Source of the DNA: Sulfuriferula multivorans
Lineage (GTDB): Bacteria; Pseudomonadota; Gammaproteobacteria; Burkholderiales; Sulfuriferulaceae
NCBI RefSeq assembly: GCF_003851125.1
Contig: NZ_BGOW01000001.1
Coordinates: 1 to 64,000, forward strand
Direction: 5' to 3'
Length of the DNA: 64,000 bases
In this document: piece after piece, positions 37,265 through 46,837 of the stretch
How the letters are laid out: each line of letters opens with the position of its first letter
How positions within the stretch are numbered: position 1 is the stretch's first letter
Notes under the pieces: model-generated
What the model saw: only the letters and a program-made list of their open reading frames with translations
What the model was told of the DNA's origin: nothing
Database searches by the model: none
Program-made: the position numbers and the translations under genes

Positions 37265-38336
37265 TTGCGCCATTATTCGCGCCCTGCGCGAGCCTACTGG
37301 CCTGGTTCAGGCCAGTGCCGGCGAATGGGATGTAATCATTCGCCAAGGCAGGCGTGCCGACCTGCTCGCCCGACTACACTGGACACTGGAGCAAACCGGG
37401 GTACTCAATACGCTGCCTGAGGCCACGCGCGCCCACCTCGAATCAGCGCAAGTCATCGCGCGCAAACAGGCCGGTGCAGTCAAATGGGAGGTCAGGAAAA
37501 TTTGCCAAGCACTGGTAAACATCGGCGCACCACTCATTCTGCTCAAAGGCGCGGCCTATTGTATGGGCGGCCTGATGGCCAGTCAGGGACGCATATTCTC
37601 CGACGTCGACATCATGGTGCCAAAAACATGCATTGACCAGGTCGAAGCCGCGCTCATGCTGCACGGGTGGGTCGCCACTCAACATGACGCCTACGACCAG
37701 CGTTACTACCGTACCTGGATGCACGAAATTCCACCGCTCATGCATCTCAAACGCCAGTCTGTAATTGACGTGCATCACGCCATACTGCCCGAAACCGCGC
37801 GCCTGAAACCCGATCCCGCTTTACTTCTCGCCGCTGCGCAAGCCATTCCTAGTGAGCCTGGACTGTTCACCCTGGCACCCGCGGACATGGTGCTGCACTC
37901 AGCCAGTCATTTATTCTGCGGCGAATTCGAGCATGGCTTGCGCGATTTGTCGGACATCGACTTGCTGCTGCGCGAATTCGATACCGTGGCAGGGTTCTGG
38001 GATGACTTGGTGCCGCGCGCGCAACGACTGGATCTGGCGCGGCCGCTGTATTACGCGCTGCACTGGGCGGTGCGGTTGTTTGCTACGCCGGTACCTTCCC
38101 CGGTGCTGCACGAGATCGACGCATGCGCGCGTCCCTCCACACCGGCAAAGCAGCTCATGAATACGCTGCTACAACGTGCCTTGGTACCTGATCACGTCAG
38201 CTGCCACGATGCACTGTCTGTCCCGGCGCGCGGCCTGCTCTATGCGCGCGCCCACTGGCTGCGCATGCCGGCGCATTTACTGGCTTATCACCTGGCGCAC
38301 AAGGCGCTATTTCCACCACACTCGGCGGCAAATTAA
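37251..38336 (+). CDS. nucleotidyltransferase-family protein (NTP_transf_5-like)
   Basis: A 361-residue protein with a polymerase-beta-type nucleotidyltransferase core: KGAAYCMGGL, then GRIFSDVDIMV (about 113-123) with the metal-binding DxD. Proteins of this family also accompany HprK-like kinases in lasso-peptide clusters, where they are thought to modify the phosphorylated peptide further. I prefer the GTG at 37251; an ATG at 37197 lies deep inside the kinase gene. It is last in the four-gene unit and its 3' end overlaps the convergent cbpM by 4 bases. Its product may add a nucleotide or nucleotide-derived group to the substrate. Confidence 0.75.
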   Translation: MHTADCAIIRALREPTGLVQASAGEWDVIIRQGRRADLLARLHWTLEQTGVLNTLPEATRAHLESAQVIARKQAGAVKWEVRKICQALVNIGAPLILLKGAAYCMGGLMASQGRIFSDVDIMVPKTCIDQVEAALMLHGWVATQHDAYDQRYYRTWMHEIPPLMHLKRQSVIDVHHAILPETARLKPDPALLLAAAQAIPSEPGLFTLAPADMVLHSASHLFCGEFEHGLRDLSDIDLLLREFDTVAGFWDDLVPRAQRLDLARPLYYALHWAVRLFATPVPSPVLHEIDACARPSTPAKQLMNTLLQRALVPDHVSCHDALSVPARGLLYARAHWLRMPAHLLAYHLAHKALFPPHSAAN

Positions 38337-38632
38337 ACGCAGCGCAAACGCGCGCGCAGCCGTTCGATCTCGTCCTGCATATCCAGCATCAAGCCCAGCA
38401 CTTCCAGGTTGGCCTCCAGTTCGTGATACAGCCGCCAGGCGCGGCGCGCGCGTGCCAGGTCTTCTGCACTGAAACGCCAGTCGGCCAGAGTGGTGCCTGC
38501 CGGGTTAAGGATGGCTTCGTCTACGAGTTGGCATATCCAGGTGGATTCAGCACCGCAAGTCCAGGCAAGCTGCTCCAGCGTCAGTTTAAAAACACAGTCT
38601 GCAGTCAGTACGGGCGTGGTATGTGGTCCCAT
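38333..38632 (-). CDS. cbpM: chaperone modulator CbpM
   Basis: A 99-residue partner of the DnaJ-like CbpA; CbpM binds the J domain and restrains it. The sequence has a MerR-like helical start (FKLTLEQLAWTCGAESTWI) and a long helical C-terminus (LEVLGLMLDMQDEIERLRARL), as in the family. It starts 5 bases after cbpA on the same strand. Its stop overlaps the convergent nucleotidyltransferase gene by 4 bases, leaving no room for a terminator between the two units. Confidence 0.8.
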   Translation of the reverse strand: MGPHTTPVLTADCVFKLTLEQLAWTCGAESTWICQLVDEAILNPAGTTLADWRFSAEDLARARRAWRLYHELEANLEVLGLMLDMQDEIERLRARLRCV

Positions 38633-38637
38633 CTACG

Positions 38638-39570
38638 TCATACCCCCAGTGAGTGACGCGGATCGAATGCCAGCTCCTGCGCCATGGTTTGATATAGCTC
38701 GCGCGCGCGCGGTGTTGTCGCTTCCGGCAGCACCACTTCCAGCGTCAAATACAGGTCACCCGACGGATTGCCCGGCAACCCGCGGCTTTTCAGGCGCAGC
38801 TTGCGTCCGGACTGGGAACCGGGGGGTATTTTCACTTCAACCCCTCCGCCTGGAGTAGGCGCTTTCACCGTTGCACCCAGTGCGGCTTCCCATGGGGCAA
38901 CCGGCAGTTTCAGATAAAGATCCGAGCCATCCACACGATATAGCGGATGCGGTTTGAACTGCACTTCCAGATATAAGTCTCCCGCACCTCCCGCGCTGGC
39001 CGCTCCCTGACCTGCGAGTCGCACTTGTTGTCCCGCGCGCACCCCTTTTGGCATTTGTACATCCAGACTGCGTTCGCGGTATGCAAGGTGTCCACTCGCA
39101 TCAATTTCCGGCACGCGCAGGCTGATTCGATGCGTACCGCCGCGATAGGCGTCTTCCAGATCGAGCATGATTTTAGCGTGATGATCCTGCCCAGCTGCAC
39201 GTTGTTGCGCAGCGCCGGCATGGCGTGTCCGACGACCAAACAGTTCGGAGAAAAAATCGCTGAAGTCCTGAGCCTGTCCCCGCTGATGGGGAGCGCCGCT
39301 GAATTCAAAACCCGCATCCCAATCAGGCGGCGGACGGAATTGTTCGCCTGCCTGCCAGCGACTGCCGAGTTGATCATAGGCCGCCCGCTTTTCGGCATCC
39401 TTGAGCACCTCGTTGGCCTCATTGATTTCCTTGAAGCGTGTTTCGGCATCGGCTTCCTTGCTTACATCCGGATGGTACTTACGCGCCAGCTTGCGATAAG
39501 CTCGTTTGATTTCATCCTGCGATGCGTCTCGCGCCACCCCCAGAATCTTGTAATAATCCTTATATTCCAC
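38638..39570 (-). CDS. cbpA: curved-DNA-binding DnaJ-like co-chaperone CbpA
   Basis: A J-domain co-chaperone for DnaK of 310 residues. The N-terminal J domain has [21 protein letters not shown]-type sequence with the HPD motif in YHPDVSK (about residue 33); a Gly/Phe-poor linker is followed by the DnaJ C-terminal substrate-binding domains ([17 protein letters not shown], then [13 protein letters not shown]). The zinc-finger domain of DnaJ is absent, as in CbpA. A GTG start is used, with AAGGA upstream. A possible heat-shock promoter lies at 39613-39641. Confidence 0.9.
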   Translation of the reverse strand: MEYKDYYKILGVARDASQDEIKRAYRKLARKYHPDVSKEADAETRFKEINEANEVLKDAEKRAAYDQLGSRWQAGEQFRPPPDWDAGFEFSGAPHQRGQAQDFSDFFSELFGRRTRHAGAAQQRAAGQDHHAKIMLDLEDAYRGGTHRISLRVPEIDASGHLAYRERSLDVQMPKGVRAGQQVRLAGQGAASAGGAGDLYLEVQFKPHPLYRVDGSDLYLKLPVAPWEAALGATVKAPTPGGGVEVKIPPGSQSGRKLRLKSRGLPGNPSGDLYLTLEVVLPEATTPRARELYQTMAQELAFDPRHSLGV

Positions 39571-39612
39571 AGCAGTTTTTCCTTTTTTGTGCCCAAGTTT
39601 GTATACGCTCTC

Positions 39613-39641
39613 ATTTTGGACTGTCGTCTCACAATTTCAAG
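39613..39641 (-). promoter_or_regulatory. possible sigma-32 heat-shock promoter for cbpA-cbpM
   Basis: On the minus strand CTTGAAA (39641-39635) matches the sigma-32 -35 element exactly, and TCCAAAAT stands 14 bases further on as a degenerate form of the CCCCATNT -10 element. It would give a leader of roughly 35 bases before the cbpA GTG at 39570, and suits a co-chaperone operon. Confidence 0.4.
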
Positions 39642-39771
39642 CAAAGCCTGGTAAATAAGCGTTCCGGTGAGGCTTGACGCGGGCGTCTGCTCGCGCGTAT
39701 TATTCCTGATTGATTTAGTCGGGTATTCCCCCGCATCGTTATAACCTAATTTTCATGGAGTACCAGCAACA

Positions 39772-40077
39772 ATGAGCGCACAAGACACCATCCGCGAGCA
39801 AGTCACTTCTCACAAAGTCGTGTTGTACATGAAGGGTACACCGCAATTCCCGCAGTGCGGTTTTTCCGCCAACGCCACGCAAATTCTCAAGTCCTGCGGC
39901 GTAGCCGATCCGTTTACCGTAAATGTTCTGGCCGACCCCGAAATTCGCCAGGGTATTAAAGAATATGCAAACTGGCCGACCATCCCGCAGCTTTACGTGA
40001 ATGGCGAGTTTGTTGGCGGTTCCGACATCATGCAAGAAATGTTCAAGAACGGCGAGTTGCAAAAACTGCTGGCCTGA
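39772..40077 (+). CDS. grxD: monothiol glutaredoxin, Grx4 family
   Basis: A 101-residue monothiol glutaredoxin that binds and transfers iron-sulfur clusters. The active-site CGFS is in [13 protein letters not shown] (about residue 30); [20 protein letters not shown] is the typical glutathione-binding region. It is a single-gene unit: 201 bases of shared upstream DNA separate it from the divergent cbpA, and a strong bidirectional terminator follows. Confidence 0.96.
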   Translation: MSAQDTIREQVTSHKVVLYMKGTPQFPQCGFSANATQILKSCGVADPFTVNVLADPEIRQGIKEYANWPTIPQLYVNGEFVGGSDIMQEMFKNGELQKLLA

Positions 40078-40091
40078 TTGAATCGTCAAAT

Positions 40092-40119
40092 AAAAAACGC
40101 AGCCTGAGCTGCGTTTTTT
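40092..40119. terminator. bidirectional intrinsic terminator
   Basis: A perfect inverted repeat with 12-base arms (AAAAAACGCAGC and complement) and a 4-base loop lies between convergent grxD and hemL. The A and T runs allow termination in both directions. Confidence 0.92.
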
Positions 40120-40135
40120 ATTGGGCATCCAGCGA

Positions 40136-41419
40136 TTACCGCGCCATTTGCGCAAATACCCTATCCGCAGCCGCCAGTGTGGCCTCAATCTCTGCGGCGC
40201 CGTGCGCAGCAGACACAAACCCGGCCTCGAACGCTGAGGGGGCAAAGTAAACGCCCTCATCCAGCATGGCGTGGAAAAAGCGGTTGAAGGCCTCTTTGTC
40301 GCATTCCATCACCTCCGCATAGGTTTGTGGCGCTGTGGCGCGGAAATACAAGCCAAACATGCCGCCCACTGCCTGCGCTGAAAACACCACACCATGGCTG
40401 GAAGCAACGTCGCCCAGTCCGGTCACCAGGGTTGTGGTGGTGGCAGCCAGTCGTTCATGAAAACCCGGTTCACGAATGAGACCAAGTGTCGCCAGACCCG
40501 CCGCCACTGCAACCGGGTTACCCGACAACGTGCCTGCCTGATAAACCGGGCCCAGCGGCGCGAGTTTTTCCATGATCTCGCGCCGCCCGCCAAATGCGCC
40601 TACTGGCAGACCGCCACCAATGACTTTGCCGAAGGTGGAAAGGTCCGGGGTAATCCCATACAGCGCCTGTGCCCCGCCCAGCGCAACGCGAAACCCGGTC
40701 ATCACCTCGTCGAAAATCAGCACCGCGCCATGCTGCGTGCACAAATCGCGCATGGCTTGCAGGAATTCCGCACGCGGCGCAATCAGATTCATGTTGCCCA
40801 CCACCGGCTCGACAATTATCGCAGCGATTTCATGACCGATGCGGGCGAAGGTATCCGCCAGTTGCTGCGTGTCGTTGTAATCCAGCACCAGCGTGAGCGC
40901 AGCCAGTTCAGCAGGCACCCCGGCGGAACTGGGCTGGCCGAAAGTGAGCGCGCCGGAACCCGCCTTGACCAGCAGCGAGTCGCCGTGCCCATGGTAGCAG
41001 CCCTCGAATTTGATGATCTTGTCGCGCCCGGTATGGCCACGCGCCAGGCGAATCGCGCTCATCGTCGCTTCGGTACCGGAACTGGTGAGACGTACCATGT
41101 CCATGCTCGGCACCAGTTCAACCAGCAGGTCGGCCATTTCAACTTCCAGGCCCGTCGGTGCACCAAAGCTCAGACCGCGCGCAGCGCGCTCATACACGGC
41201 TTGCAAAACCTCAGGGTGGCTGTGGCCAACGATCATCGGTCCCCACGAACCTACATAGTCGATGTATTCGCGGCCATCGGCATCCCATACACGCGCACCA
41301 AGCGCACGTTCAAAAAAACATGGCGTACCGCCCACCGAACGAAACGCGCGCACCGGTGAATTGACCCCACCCGGAATATGGCGCTGGGCGCGGGCAAACA
41401 GCTCTTCATTTTTACTCAT
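40136..41419 (-). CDS. hemL: glutamate-1-semialdehyde 2,1-aminomutase
   Basis: A PLP enzyme that turns glutamate-1-semialdehyde, the product of HemA, into 5-aminolevulinate. The 427-residue sequence shows [18 protein letters not shown] near the N-terminus, [26 protein letters not shown] and the PLP lysine in [18 protein letters not shown] (about 267). It is the last gene of the minus-strand unit thiD-thiE-hemL, starting 5 bases after the thiE stop. Confidence 0.97.
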   Translation of the reverse strand: MSKNEELFARAQRHIPGGVNSPVRAFRSVGGTPCFFERALGARVWDADGREYIDYVGSWGPMIVGHSHPEVLQAVYERAARGLSFGAPTGLEVEMADLLVELVPSMDMVRLTSSGTEATMSAIRLARGHTGRDKIIKFEGCYHGHGDSLLVKAGSGALTFGQPSSAGVPAELAALTLVLDYNDTQQLADTFARIGHEIAAIIVEPVVGNMNLIAPRAEFLQAMRDLCTQHGAVLIFDEVMTGFRVALGGAQALYGITPDLSTFGKVIGGGLPVGAFGGRREIMEKLAPLGPVYQAGTLSGNPVAVAAGLATLGLIREPGFHERLAATTTTLVTGLGDVASSHGVVFSAQAVGGMFGLYFRATAPQTYAEVMECDKEAFNRFFHAMLDEGVYFAPSAFEAGFVSAAHGAAEIEATLAAADRVFAQMAR

Positions 41420-41424
41420 GGTTT

Positions 41425-42051
41425 TCAGTCTTCTGTTTCAGCAATGAAAAAATCGGCGAAGCAACGCGCGCGCGCTTCGATATCGGCCGCCTCAAACAAG
41501 GCATGAATCACCGCAATCGCATCCGCCCCCGCCTCGATGAGCGACTCTGCATTGTCAGGCGCGATACCGCCTATTGCCACGATGGGCAGGTGCATCATGT
41601 GACTGGCGTGTTGCAGCAGGGCGATATCCGCGCGCGGCGCAGCGGGCTTGGTGGTGGATGCGAAAAAACTGCCAAACGCCACATAATCGGCACCTGCAGC
41701 CTGAGCTGCCAATGCCAGATCCAGACTTTGATAGCATGACACACCAATAATTTTTTCCGGACCCAGCACTATGCGCGCTTCGCGAATGCCGCCATCGTCG
41801 CGACCAAGGTGGACGCCGTCCGCACCCACCAGGTCAGCCAAACGCAGGCTATCGTTGATAATCAAGGGCGCCCGGTAGCGCTTGCATATAACCAGCAACT
41901 CGCTGGCTTGCTCGTGCTGGCGCGCCACGTCGCCGCTTTTATCACGGTACTGGACAACTGCGGCGCCGCCCCTGAGCGCCGCCTCAACCTCGTTCAATAA
42001 CCGTGCGCTATCGTCGGTTTCGCGCGTGATCGCATAAAGTCCGCCGATCAT
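41425..42051 (-). CDS. thiE: thiamine-phosphate synthase
   Basis: Joins HMP-pyrophosphate and the thiazole phosphate to form thiamine phosphate. The 208-residue TIM-barrel protein has [23 protein letters not shown] and the C-terminal [13 protein letters not shown]. Its ATG overlaps the stop of thiD (4 bases), so thiamine kinase and synthase are coupled, followed by hemL. Confidence 0.95.
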   Translation of the reverse strand: MIGGLYAITRETDDSARLLNEVEAALRGGAAVVQYRDKSGDVARQHEQASELLVICKRYRAPLIINDSLRLADLVGADGVHLGRDDGGIREARIVLGPEKIIGVSCYQSLDLALAAQAAGADYVAFGSFFASTTKPAAPRADIALLQHASHMMHLPIVAIGGIAPDNAESLIEAGADAIAVIHALFEAADIEARARCFADFFIAETED

Positions 42052-42872
42052 TGTGGCTTTTCGCCTTCACGCGCCCAGAACAGGCGATCCGGAATGAACT
42101 GCCCCATGCCGGGGCGGAACGCGGCGCGCAGCGCTTCATAGGTAAATTCCTGTGCTTCGCGGACTGCCTCGGGGAGATCCAGGCCGTGTGCCAAAGCAGC
42201 GGCAATAGCAGATGCCAGCGTACAACCCGAGCCATGATAACTGCCCGGCAATCTGTCCCAGGCATCTCGGCGCAACACACCATTCTCACCATAGAGCGTA
42301 TTGAAGACCTGAGGGGTGTTCTCATGGGTGCCGGTAATCAGCACATATTCGCAACCCATATCAATCAGCCGTCGGGCACATTCACCCAGATCAAGCTCGG
42401 CATTATCTTCACTGTCGTCCTGCAACAGACGCCGAATTTCCATACTATTGGGGGTCAGGATGGTCGTCTGCGGGATCAACATATCGAGAAGCGCCGCCTG
42501 CATGTCGTCACTAGCCAGCTCATCACCACGCCCGGATGCCAGAACCGGATCCAATATCAGCGGCACATCGGGATAATCGCTGACGATCTCGGCAATTGCG
42601 GCGATGGCCTCAATACTGCCCAACAGGCCGATCTTGAATGCGGCCACCGGCATATCCTCGAGTACGCTGCGCGCCTGGTCGGCAATCCAGTCGGCATCGA
42701 TGGGCAGATAATCTTCCACGCCAACCGTGTCCTGCACGGTTATCGCGGTCACTACCGACAACGCATGACACCCCATGCTGGTCAGCGTAAGGATATCAGC
42801 CTGAATACCTGCCCCCCCACTAGGATCTGTCGCGGCAAAAGTGAGTACGATGGGCGGGAGTTCGTTGGTCAT
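42048..42872 (-). CDS. thiD: hydroxymethylpyrimidine/phosphomethylpyrimidine kinase
   Basis: Phosphorylates HMP twice in thiamine synthesis. The ribokinase-fold protein of about 274 residues has FAATDPSGGAGIQADILT at the N-terminus and DRLPGSYHGSGCTLASAIAA at the active site, with the catalytic cysteine-containing GSGC loop. I use ATG at 42872; a TTG at 42878 is also possible, and neither has a clear ribosome-binding site. It is transcribed divergently from the rubredoxin gene, with 76 bases between. No TPP riboswitch is seen here, unlike thiC. Confidence 0.95.
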   Translation of the reverse strand: MTNELPPIVLTFAATDPSGGAGIQADILTLTSMGCHALSVVTAITVQDTVGVEDYLPIDADWIADQARSVLEDMPVAAFKIGLLGSIEAIAAIAEIVSDYPDVPLILDPVLASGRGDELASDDMQAALLDMLIPQTTILTPNSMEIRRLLQDDSEDNAELDLGECARRLIDMGCEYVLITGTHENTPQVFNTLYGENGVLRRDAWDRLPGSYHGSGCTLASAIAAALAHGLDLPEAVREAQEFTYEALRAAFRPGMGQFIPDRLFWAREGEKPQ

Positions 42873-42948
42873 GGTCAAGGAGGCGGCACTAAATAATTCA
42901 GTGCATAAGGAGTTAGAATATGCATTTTAACTTAAAAGTGGAGACTCA

Positions 42949-43125
42949 ATGGCACCCCCCTTCAACAGCTATCTGTGCGTGATCTGCGGTTTTATCTACG
43001 AAGAGGAAAAAGGTTGCCCGGATGATGGCATTGCTCCCGGGACCCGCTGGGAAGATGTGCCACCCAACTGGACTTGCCCTGATTGCGGGGCACGCAAGGA
43101 TGACTTTGAGTTAATCCAGATATAG
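42949..43125 (+). CDS. rubredoxin
   Basis: A 58-residue one-iron redox protein. Two iron-binding pairs are clear: CVICG (residues 10-13) and CPDCG (43-46), with the conserved IYEEEKGCPDDGIAPGTRWEDVP-like core between them (YEEEKGCPDDGI, then WTCPDC). GGAG stands 5 bases before the ATG. Its partner enzyme is not in the window. The position between divergent thiD and the pilGHIJL operon is common in betaproteobacteria. It probably transfers electrons in oxidative-stress defence or to a haem or fatty-acid enzyme. Confidence 0.95.
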   Translation: MAPPFNSYLCVICGFIYEEEKGCPDDGIAPGTRWEDVPPNWTCPDCGARKDDFELIQI

Positions 43126-43176
43126 TTAACCACAGCAATTACTAAAGATTTCGCCGCGCAGTCCGATATTTACTCA

Positions 43177-43221
43177 AAGCCTGTACTGGTGCTTATTGCA
43201 TCTGCACCATTAAGTAGGCTT
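43177..43221 (+). other. nested inverted repeat upstream of pilG
   Basis: AAGCCT (43177-43182) pairs with AGGCTT (43216-43221), and inside them TGGTGC (43187-43192) pairs with GCACCA (43204-43209) around an 11-base loop. The element lies 29 bases before the pilG GTG and 51 bases after the rubredoxin stop. It may end the rubredoxin transcript or structure the pilG leader. Confidence 0.4.
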
Positions 43222-43250
43222 AAACCGACATAACCAGGACGGGATACAGC

Positions 43251-43652
43251 GTGAGCGACACCAAAAATCTGGCTGGCATCAAAGTGATGGTGATTGATGA
43301 CAGCAACACAATCCGCCGTAGCGCAGAGATTTTTCTCAATCAGGCCGGCTGTCAGGTCATTCTTGCCGAAGATGGATTTGACGCGTTGGCAAAAATCACC
43401 GAGCACCTGCCGGATGTCGTTTTTGTAGACATCATGATGCCGCGCCTGGATGGCTACCAGACCTGCTCGCTGATCAAGAAGAATGCCCATTTCAAAGCCA
43501 CGCCGGTAGTCATGCTGTCAAGCAAGGACGGCCTGTTCGACAAGGCGCGCGGGCGCATGGTCGGCTCCAATGAATACCTGACCAAACCATTTACCAAAGA
43601 CACCCTGTTAACCGCAGTACAACGCCACACCACCCAGCATTTAGCTGCCTGA
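43251..43652 (+). CDS. pilG: twitching motility response regulator PilG
   Basis: A single-domain CheY-like receiver of 133 residues, the forward output of the Pil-Chp system that directs type IV pilus extension. The phospho-acceptor aspartate is in VFVDIMMPRLDGYQ (about residue 65), the acidic pair in MVIDDSNTIRRS and the lysine in YLTKPFTKD. It uses GTG and is the first gene of the operon pilG-pilH-pilI-pilJ-pilL. Regulatory hints are limited to the inverted repeat just upstream. Confidence 0.9.
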   Translation: MSDTKNLAGIKVMVIDDSNTIRRSAEIFLNQAGCQVILAEDGFDALAKITEHLPDVVFVDIMMPRLDGYQTCSLIKKNAHFKATPVVMLSSKDGLFDKARGRMVGSNEYLTKPFTKDTLLTAVQRHTTQHLAA

Positions 43653-43674
43653 CCTTTAAGACGAGATTATTACC

Positions 43675-44037
43675 ATGGCTATTCAACGCATCCTGATTGT
43701 AGACGACTCCCCCACCGAGCGCTTTTTCCTGGCCGATTTGCTCGGAAAAAATGGCTATGAAGTCAGCATGGCTGAAAATGGTACCGAGGCGCTGGATAAA
43801 GCCAAGCAAACCAAGCCAGACCTGATTCTGATGGATGTGGTGATGCCTGGCCTCAATGGTTTTCAGGCCACTCGTGCGATTACACGCGACGACGATACCA
43901 AACATATTCCCATCATCCTGTGCACCACCAAAAACCAGGAAACCGACAAAATATGGGGAATGCGTCAAGGCGCCATTGAATATATGGTCAAACCCATTGA
44001 TGGCCCTGCTTTACTGCAAAAGATTCGTACCTTATAA
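43675..44037 (+). CDS. pilH: twitching motility response regulator PilH
   Basis: A second stand-alone receiver of 120 residues. LIVDDSPTERFFLADLL carries the acidic pair, LILMDVVMPGLNGFQATR the phospho-acceptor (about residue 53), and YMVKPIDGPAL the lysine. In Pseudomonas, PilH limits signalling by drawing phosphate from the kinase or favours retraction. It follows pilG after 22 bases. Confidence 0.9.
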   Translation: MAIQRILIVDDSPTERFFLADLLGKNGYEVSMAENGTEALDKAKQTKPDLILMDVVMPGLNGFQATRAITRDDDTKHIPIILCTTKNQETDKIWGMRQGAIEYMVKPIDGPALLQKIRTL

Positions 44038-44069
44038 GTCTCCTGTTTTCTGACAATTCACATACAGCC

Positions 44070-44582
44070 ATGTCAAAACGCGTCAGTCTCAAACAATTCC
44101 AGCAAGACCTGAGCACCCGTCTTCAAGATGCGAATACCCGCACTACCCTGGCAACCAGCCTGGGAGTGCGCGTTGGCGATGAAAACTGGCTGGTCGAACT
44201 TGGCAATATCAGCGAAGTCATTGCACCGGGTCCATGGGTGCGGGTGCCGCTTGCCAAGGCCTGGCTCCTGGGTGTCGCAAATATCCGCGGAAAATTGTAT
44301 AGCGTTGTCGATTTGTCCGCTTTTTCTGGGCACGCGACGGTTACACCTGGGCCGGATACCCGATTATTGCTGGTACACAGCCGATTCGCGGTGAATGCCG
44401 CATTGCTCGTCGACCGGACATTAGGATTACGCAGCACGGAACAGACAAGTCACAAAGAAACCAGCGTGTCTGATACGGAATGGATATCTCGTCATTATCG
44501 CGATGAGCAGGATGTTTTCTGGAAAGTTCTGGACATGGGCGCGCTCGTTTCGCATCCGGCATTTCTCCAGGCAGGCATCTAG
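44070..44582 (+). CDS. pilI: CheW-like adaptor PilI
   Basis: A CheW-domain adaptor of 170 residues that couples the receptor PilJ to the kinase PilL. The domain covers roughly residues 28-165, with VGDENWLVELGNISEVI and VANIRGKLYSVVDLSAF as typical CheW strands. It is placed between the two response regulators and the receptor, as in the Pil-Chp order. Confidence 0.88.
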   Translation: MSKRVSLKQFQQDLSTRLQDANTRTTLATSLGVRVGDENWLVELGNISEVIAPGPWVRVPLAKAWLLGVANIRGKLYSVVDLSAFSGHATVTPGPDTRLLLVHSRFAVNAALLVDRTLGLRSTEQTSHKETSVSDTEWISRHYRDEQDVFWKVLDMGALVSHPAFLQAGI

Positions 44583-44636
44583 ACGCATTTCATCATAATA
44601 ATAATTCATTTAATCAATTATTAAGCGGAGAAAAGC

Positions 44637-46775
44637 ATGGCTATCAGCTTTCCCAGTTTCAATCTTAAGTCCTCCAAGGATAAAACTGCCAAATCCAGGA
44701 GTGCTCGCGACGTACCCGAGCACACCACGCTTATCATGAGTGGATTACGCAAAATTTCTGCCAAAACCCCTGGAGAAACACCACTCATTGGCCACCTGCC
44801 GATCGAAAAGCAGTACATGCTCACGCTGGGTGCTGCCTTGGCTCTGCTCGTGCTGGCAGCAGGCTTGGTGACATACAGCACCATTCAGACAGGTAATAAA
44901 ACCGAATATATCGGTACTTCCACCGAAATGCAGATGCTTTCGCAGCGTATCGCCAAGGGTGCACAACAGGCTGTGCTGGGCACCCCTGAGGCATTCAAGC
45001 AACTGCAGGACAGCCGCACCATCTTCAAAAACAGCCTGTCAGGTTTGATAAACGGCAACAGCAGCATCCCTGCTTCGCCCAATTCGATTCAGCCGCTACT
45101 GGCTCAACTCGACAAAGACTGGAAGCCGATGACCGGCCAGATCGACTTGATTCTGGGTCAGGAAAAAACCCTGGTTGGTTTGCATAAAAGTGTGGGAAAC
45201 ATCAATAAATCCAGTAGTACATTGCTGGAGCTATCCGAACAGCTTGTTGGCCGCATGAACGATGCCAATTCGCCGCAGCGCCCCACCTCACTGGCCAGCG
45301 AAATGGTCATGTTGACCCAACGCATGGCCAAAAACGCCAACACGCTGCTGTCCAGTGAAGTGATCGACCAGGACGTCGCGTTTCAGCTCGGCAAGGATGC
45401 GACCACTTACAAGGACATCATGAACGGGTTGAATGACGGCAGCGAAAAGCTGCGCTTGACCGCCGCCACAGACCAGGACGTTCGCGCCAAGCTGCAGGAT
45501 ATTATCACTGCCTATAAAGGGTTCGAGGTCGACGTCAACAACATTCTCGCCAATATGCAGCCACTGGTGGAAGCCAAGCTGGCTGGACACGGTATTTTTA
45601 CCGAGAGCGATAAACTGCTGGCCGACACACAAAAAATCACCACTGCTTATCAAGGGCTGGGGGCACTTGGCAATGCTTTGGCCATTTTGTTTGGTGTGTT
45701 GGGGCTGGCCAGTCTGGCGCTGTTTGGATATATCAACATCAACGAAGCCAAACGTCGCGCCCTGCAAGGTGAAGCCGAGAACAAGCGTAACCAGGAAGCC
45801 ATTCTGCGGCTATTGAACGAGTTGGGCGACCTCTCGGAAGGCGATCTGACCGTCAGCGCTACGGTTAACGAAGATATCACCGGCGCGATTGCAGACTCCA
45901 TCAACTTCACTATTGATGAGTTGCGCTCACTGGTTGTGGGTATCGATAAAGCTACTGAGCAAGTCAATTCGACAACCACCCAAGCCAAACTGGTATCGGA
46001 CGAACTCCTGTCTGCCGCACAGCGCCAGTCACGTGAAATCGAAGATACCTCTGCCGCTATTCTGGATATGTCGGAATCCATTAATGAAGTGTCCGCCAGT
46101 GCCAGCCAGTCTGCACAGGTGGCGCACCAGTCACTGGAAGCCGCAGAAAAAGGCACGCACGCGGTACAAAACTCCATCTCCGGCATGAACGGGATTCGTG
46201 AGCAGATTCAGGAAACATCCAAGCGCATCAAGCGCCTGGGCGAATCGTCACAGGAAATCGGCGAAATTGTGGAACTGATTTCCGACATTACCGAACAGAC
46301 CAACGTGCTGGCATTGAACGCTGCCATTCAGGCGGCATCGGCTGGTGAAGCAGGACGCGGTTTCTCGGTGGTTGCGGAAGAGGTGCAACGTCTGGCAGAG
46401 CGCTCCGGCCAGGCTACCAAGCAGATTGCAGCGATTGTGAAGACCATTCAGTCAGATACGCAGGACGCGGTTGCCGCCATGGAAACCAGTACCCAGGGTG
46501 TGGTTGAGGGAGCAAAGCTATCCGACGCTGCCGGCCAGGCGCTGTCCGAGATCAGCCAGGTGTCCCGCAATCTGGCCGCACTGATCGAAAACATCTCAAC
46601 CGCAACCGAAGCCCAGGCTGCTGCAGCCACCAAAGTCGCCCGTACCATGCAGGACATCCAAAGTATTACCGAGCAGACAACCAACGGCACAAACCAGACC
46701 GCGTCTTCGATTGGTGCTTTGAGCGACCTGGCAACCGATCTGAAGAAATCAATTGCCGGCTTCAAACTGGCCTAA
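44637..46775 (+). CDS. pilJ: methyl-accepting chemotaxis protein PilJ
   Basis: The receptor of the Pil-Chp system, 712 residues. A cytoplasmic N-terminus of about 60 residues precedes helix 1 ([17 protein letters not shown]), then a periplasmic sensor of two repeated PilJ-type helical modules (each with [13 protein letters not shown] or [13 protein letters not shown]), helix 2 near 345-365, a HAMP-like linker and a methyl-accepting signalling domain whose hairpin tip is [15 protein letters not shown] (about 550). The sensor is duplicated, as in known PilJ, which senses pilin or surface contact. A perfect 10-base hairpin follows at 46785-46807. Confidence 0.92.
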   Translation: MAISFPSFNLKSSKDKTAKSRSARDVPEHTTLIMSGLRKISAKTPGETPLIGHLPIEKQYMLTLGAALALLVLAAGLVTYSTIQTGNKTEYIGTSTEMQMLSQRIAKGAQQAVLGTPEAFKQLQDSRTIFKNSLSGLINGNSSIPASPNSIQPLLAQLDKDWKPMTGQIDLILGQEKTLVGLHKSVGNINKSSSTLLELSEQLVGRMNDANSPQRPTSLASEMVMLTQRMAKNANTLLSSEVIDQDVAFQLGKDATTYKDIMNGLNDGSEKLRLTAATDQDVRAKLQDIITAYKGFEVDVNNILANMQPLVEAKLAGHGIFTESDKLLADTQKITTAYQGLGALGNALAILFGVLGLASLALFGYININEAKRRALQGEAENKRNQEAILRLLNELGDLSEGDLTVSATVNEDITGAIADSINFTIDELRSLVVGIDKATEQVNSTTTQAKLVSDELLSAAQRQSREIEDTSAAILDMSESINEVSASASQSAQVAHQSLEAAEKGTHAVQNSISGMNGIREQIQETSKRIKRLGESSQEIGEIVELISDITEQTNVLALNAAIQAASAGEAGRGFSVVAEEVQRLAERSGQATKQIAAIVKTIQSDTQDAVAAMETSTQGVVEGAKLSDAAGQALSEISQVSRNLAALIENISTATEAQAAAATKVARTMQDIQSITEQTTNGTNQTASSIGALSDLATDLKKSIAGFKLA

Positions 46776-46784
46776 CGCAGCTCC

Positions 46785-46807
46785 CGGCGTGCGCATGGCG
46801 CACGCCG
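46785..46807 (+). other. GC-rich hairpin between pilJ and pilL
   Basis: CGGCGTGCGC pairs perfectly with GCGCACGCCG across the 3-base loop ATG. No T run follows, so it is not a standard terminator. It may stabilise upstream mRNA or lower expression of pilL relative to pilJ. Confidence 0.5.
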
Positions 46808-46837
46808 CCGTGATTAGCCGACTAAACAGGACACACC

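Noticed and set aside
40092-40119. Attachment site or mobile-element repeat
   Set aside because: The perfect 12-base palindrome with A and T runs between convergent genes is fully explained as a bidirectional terminator.
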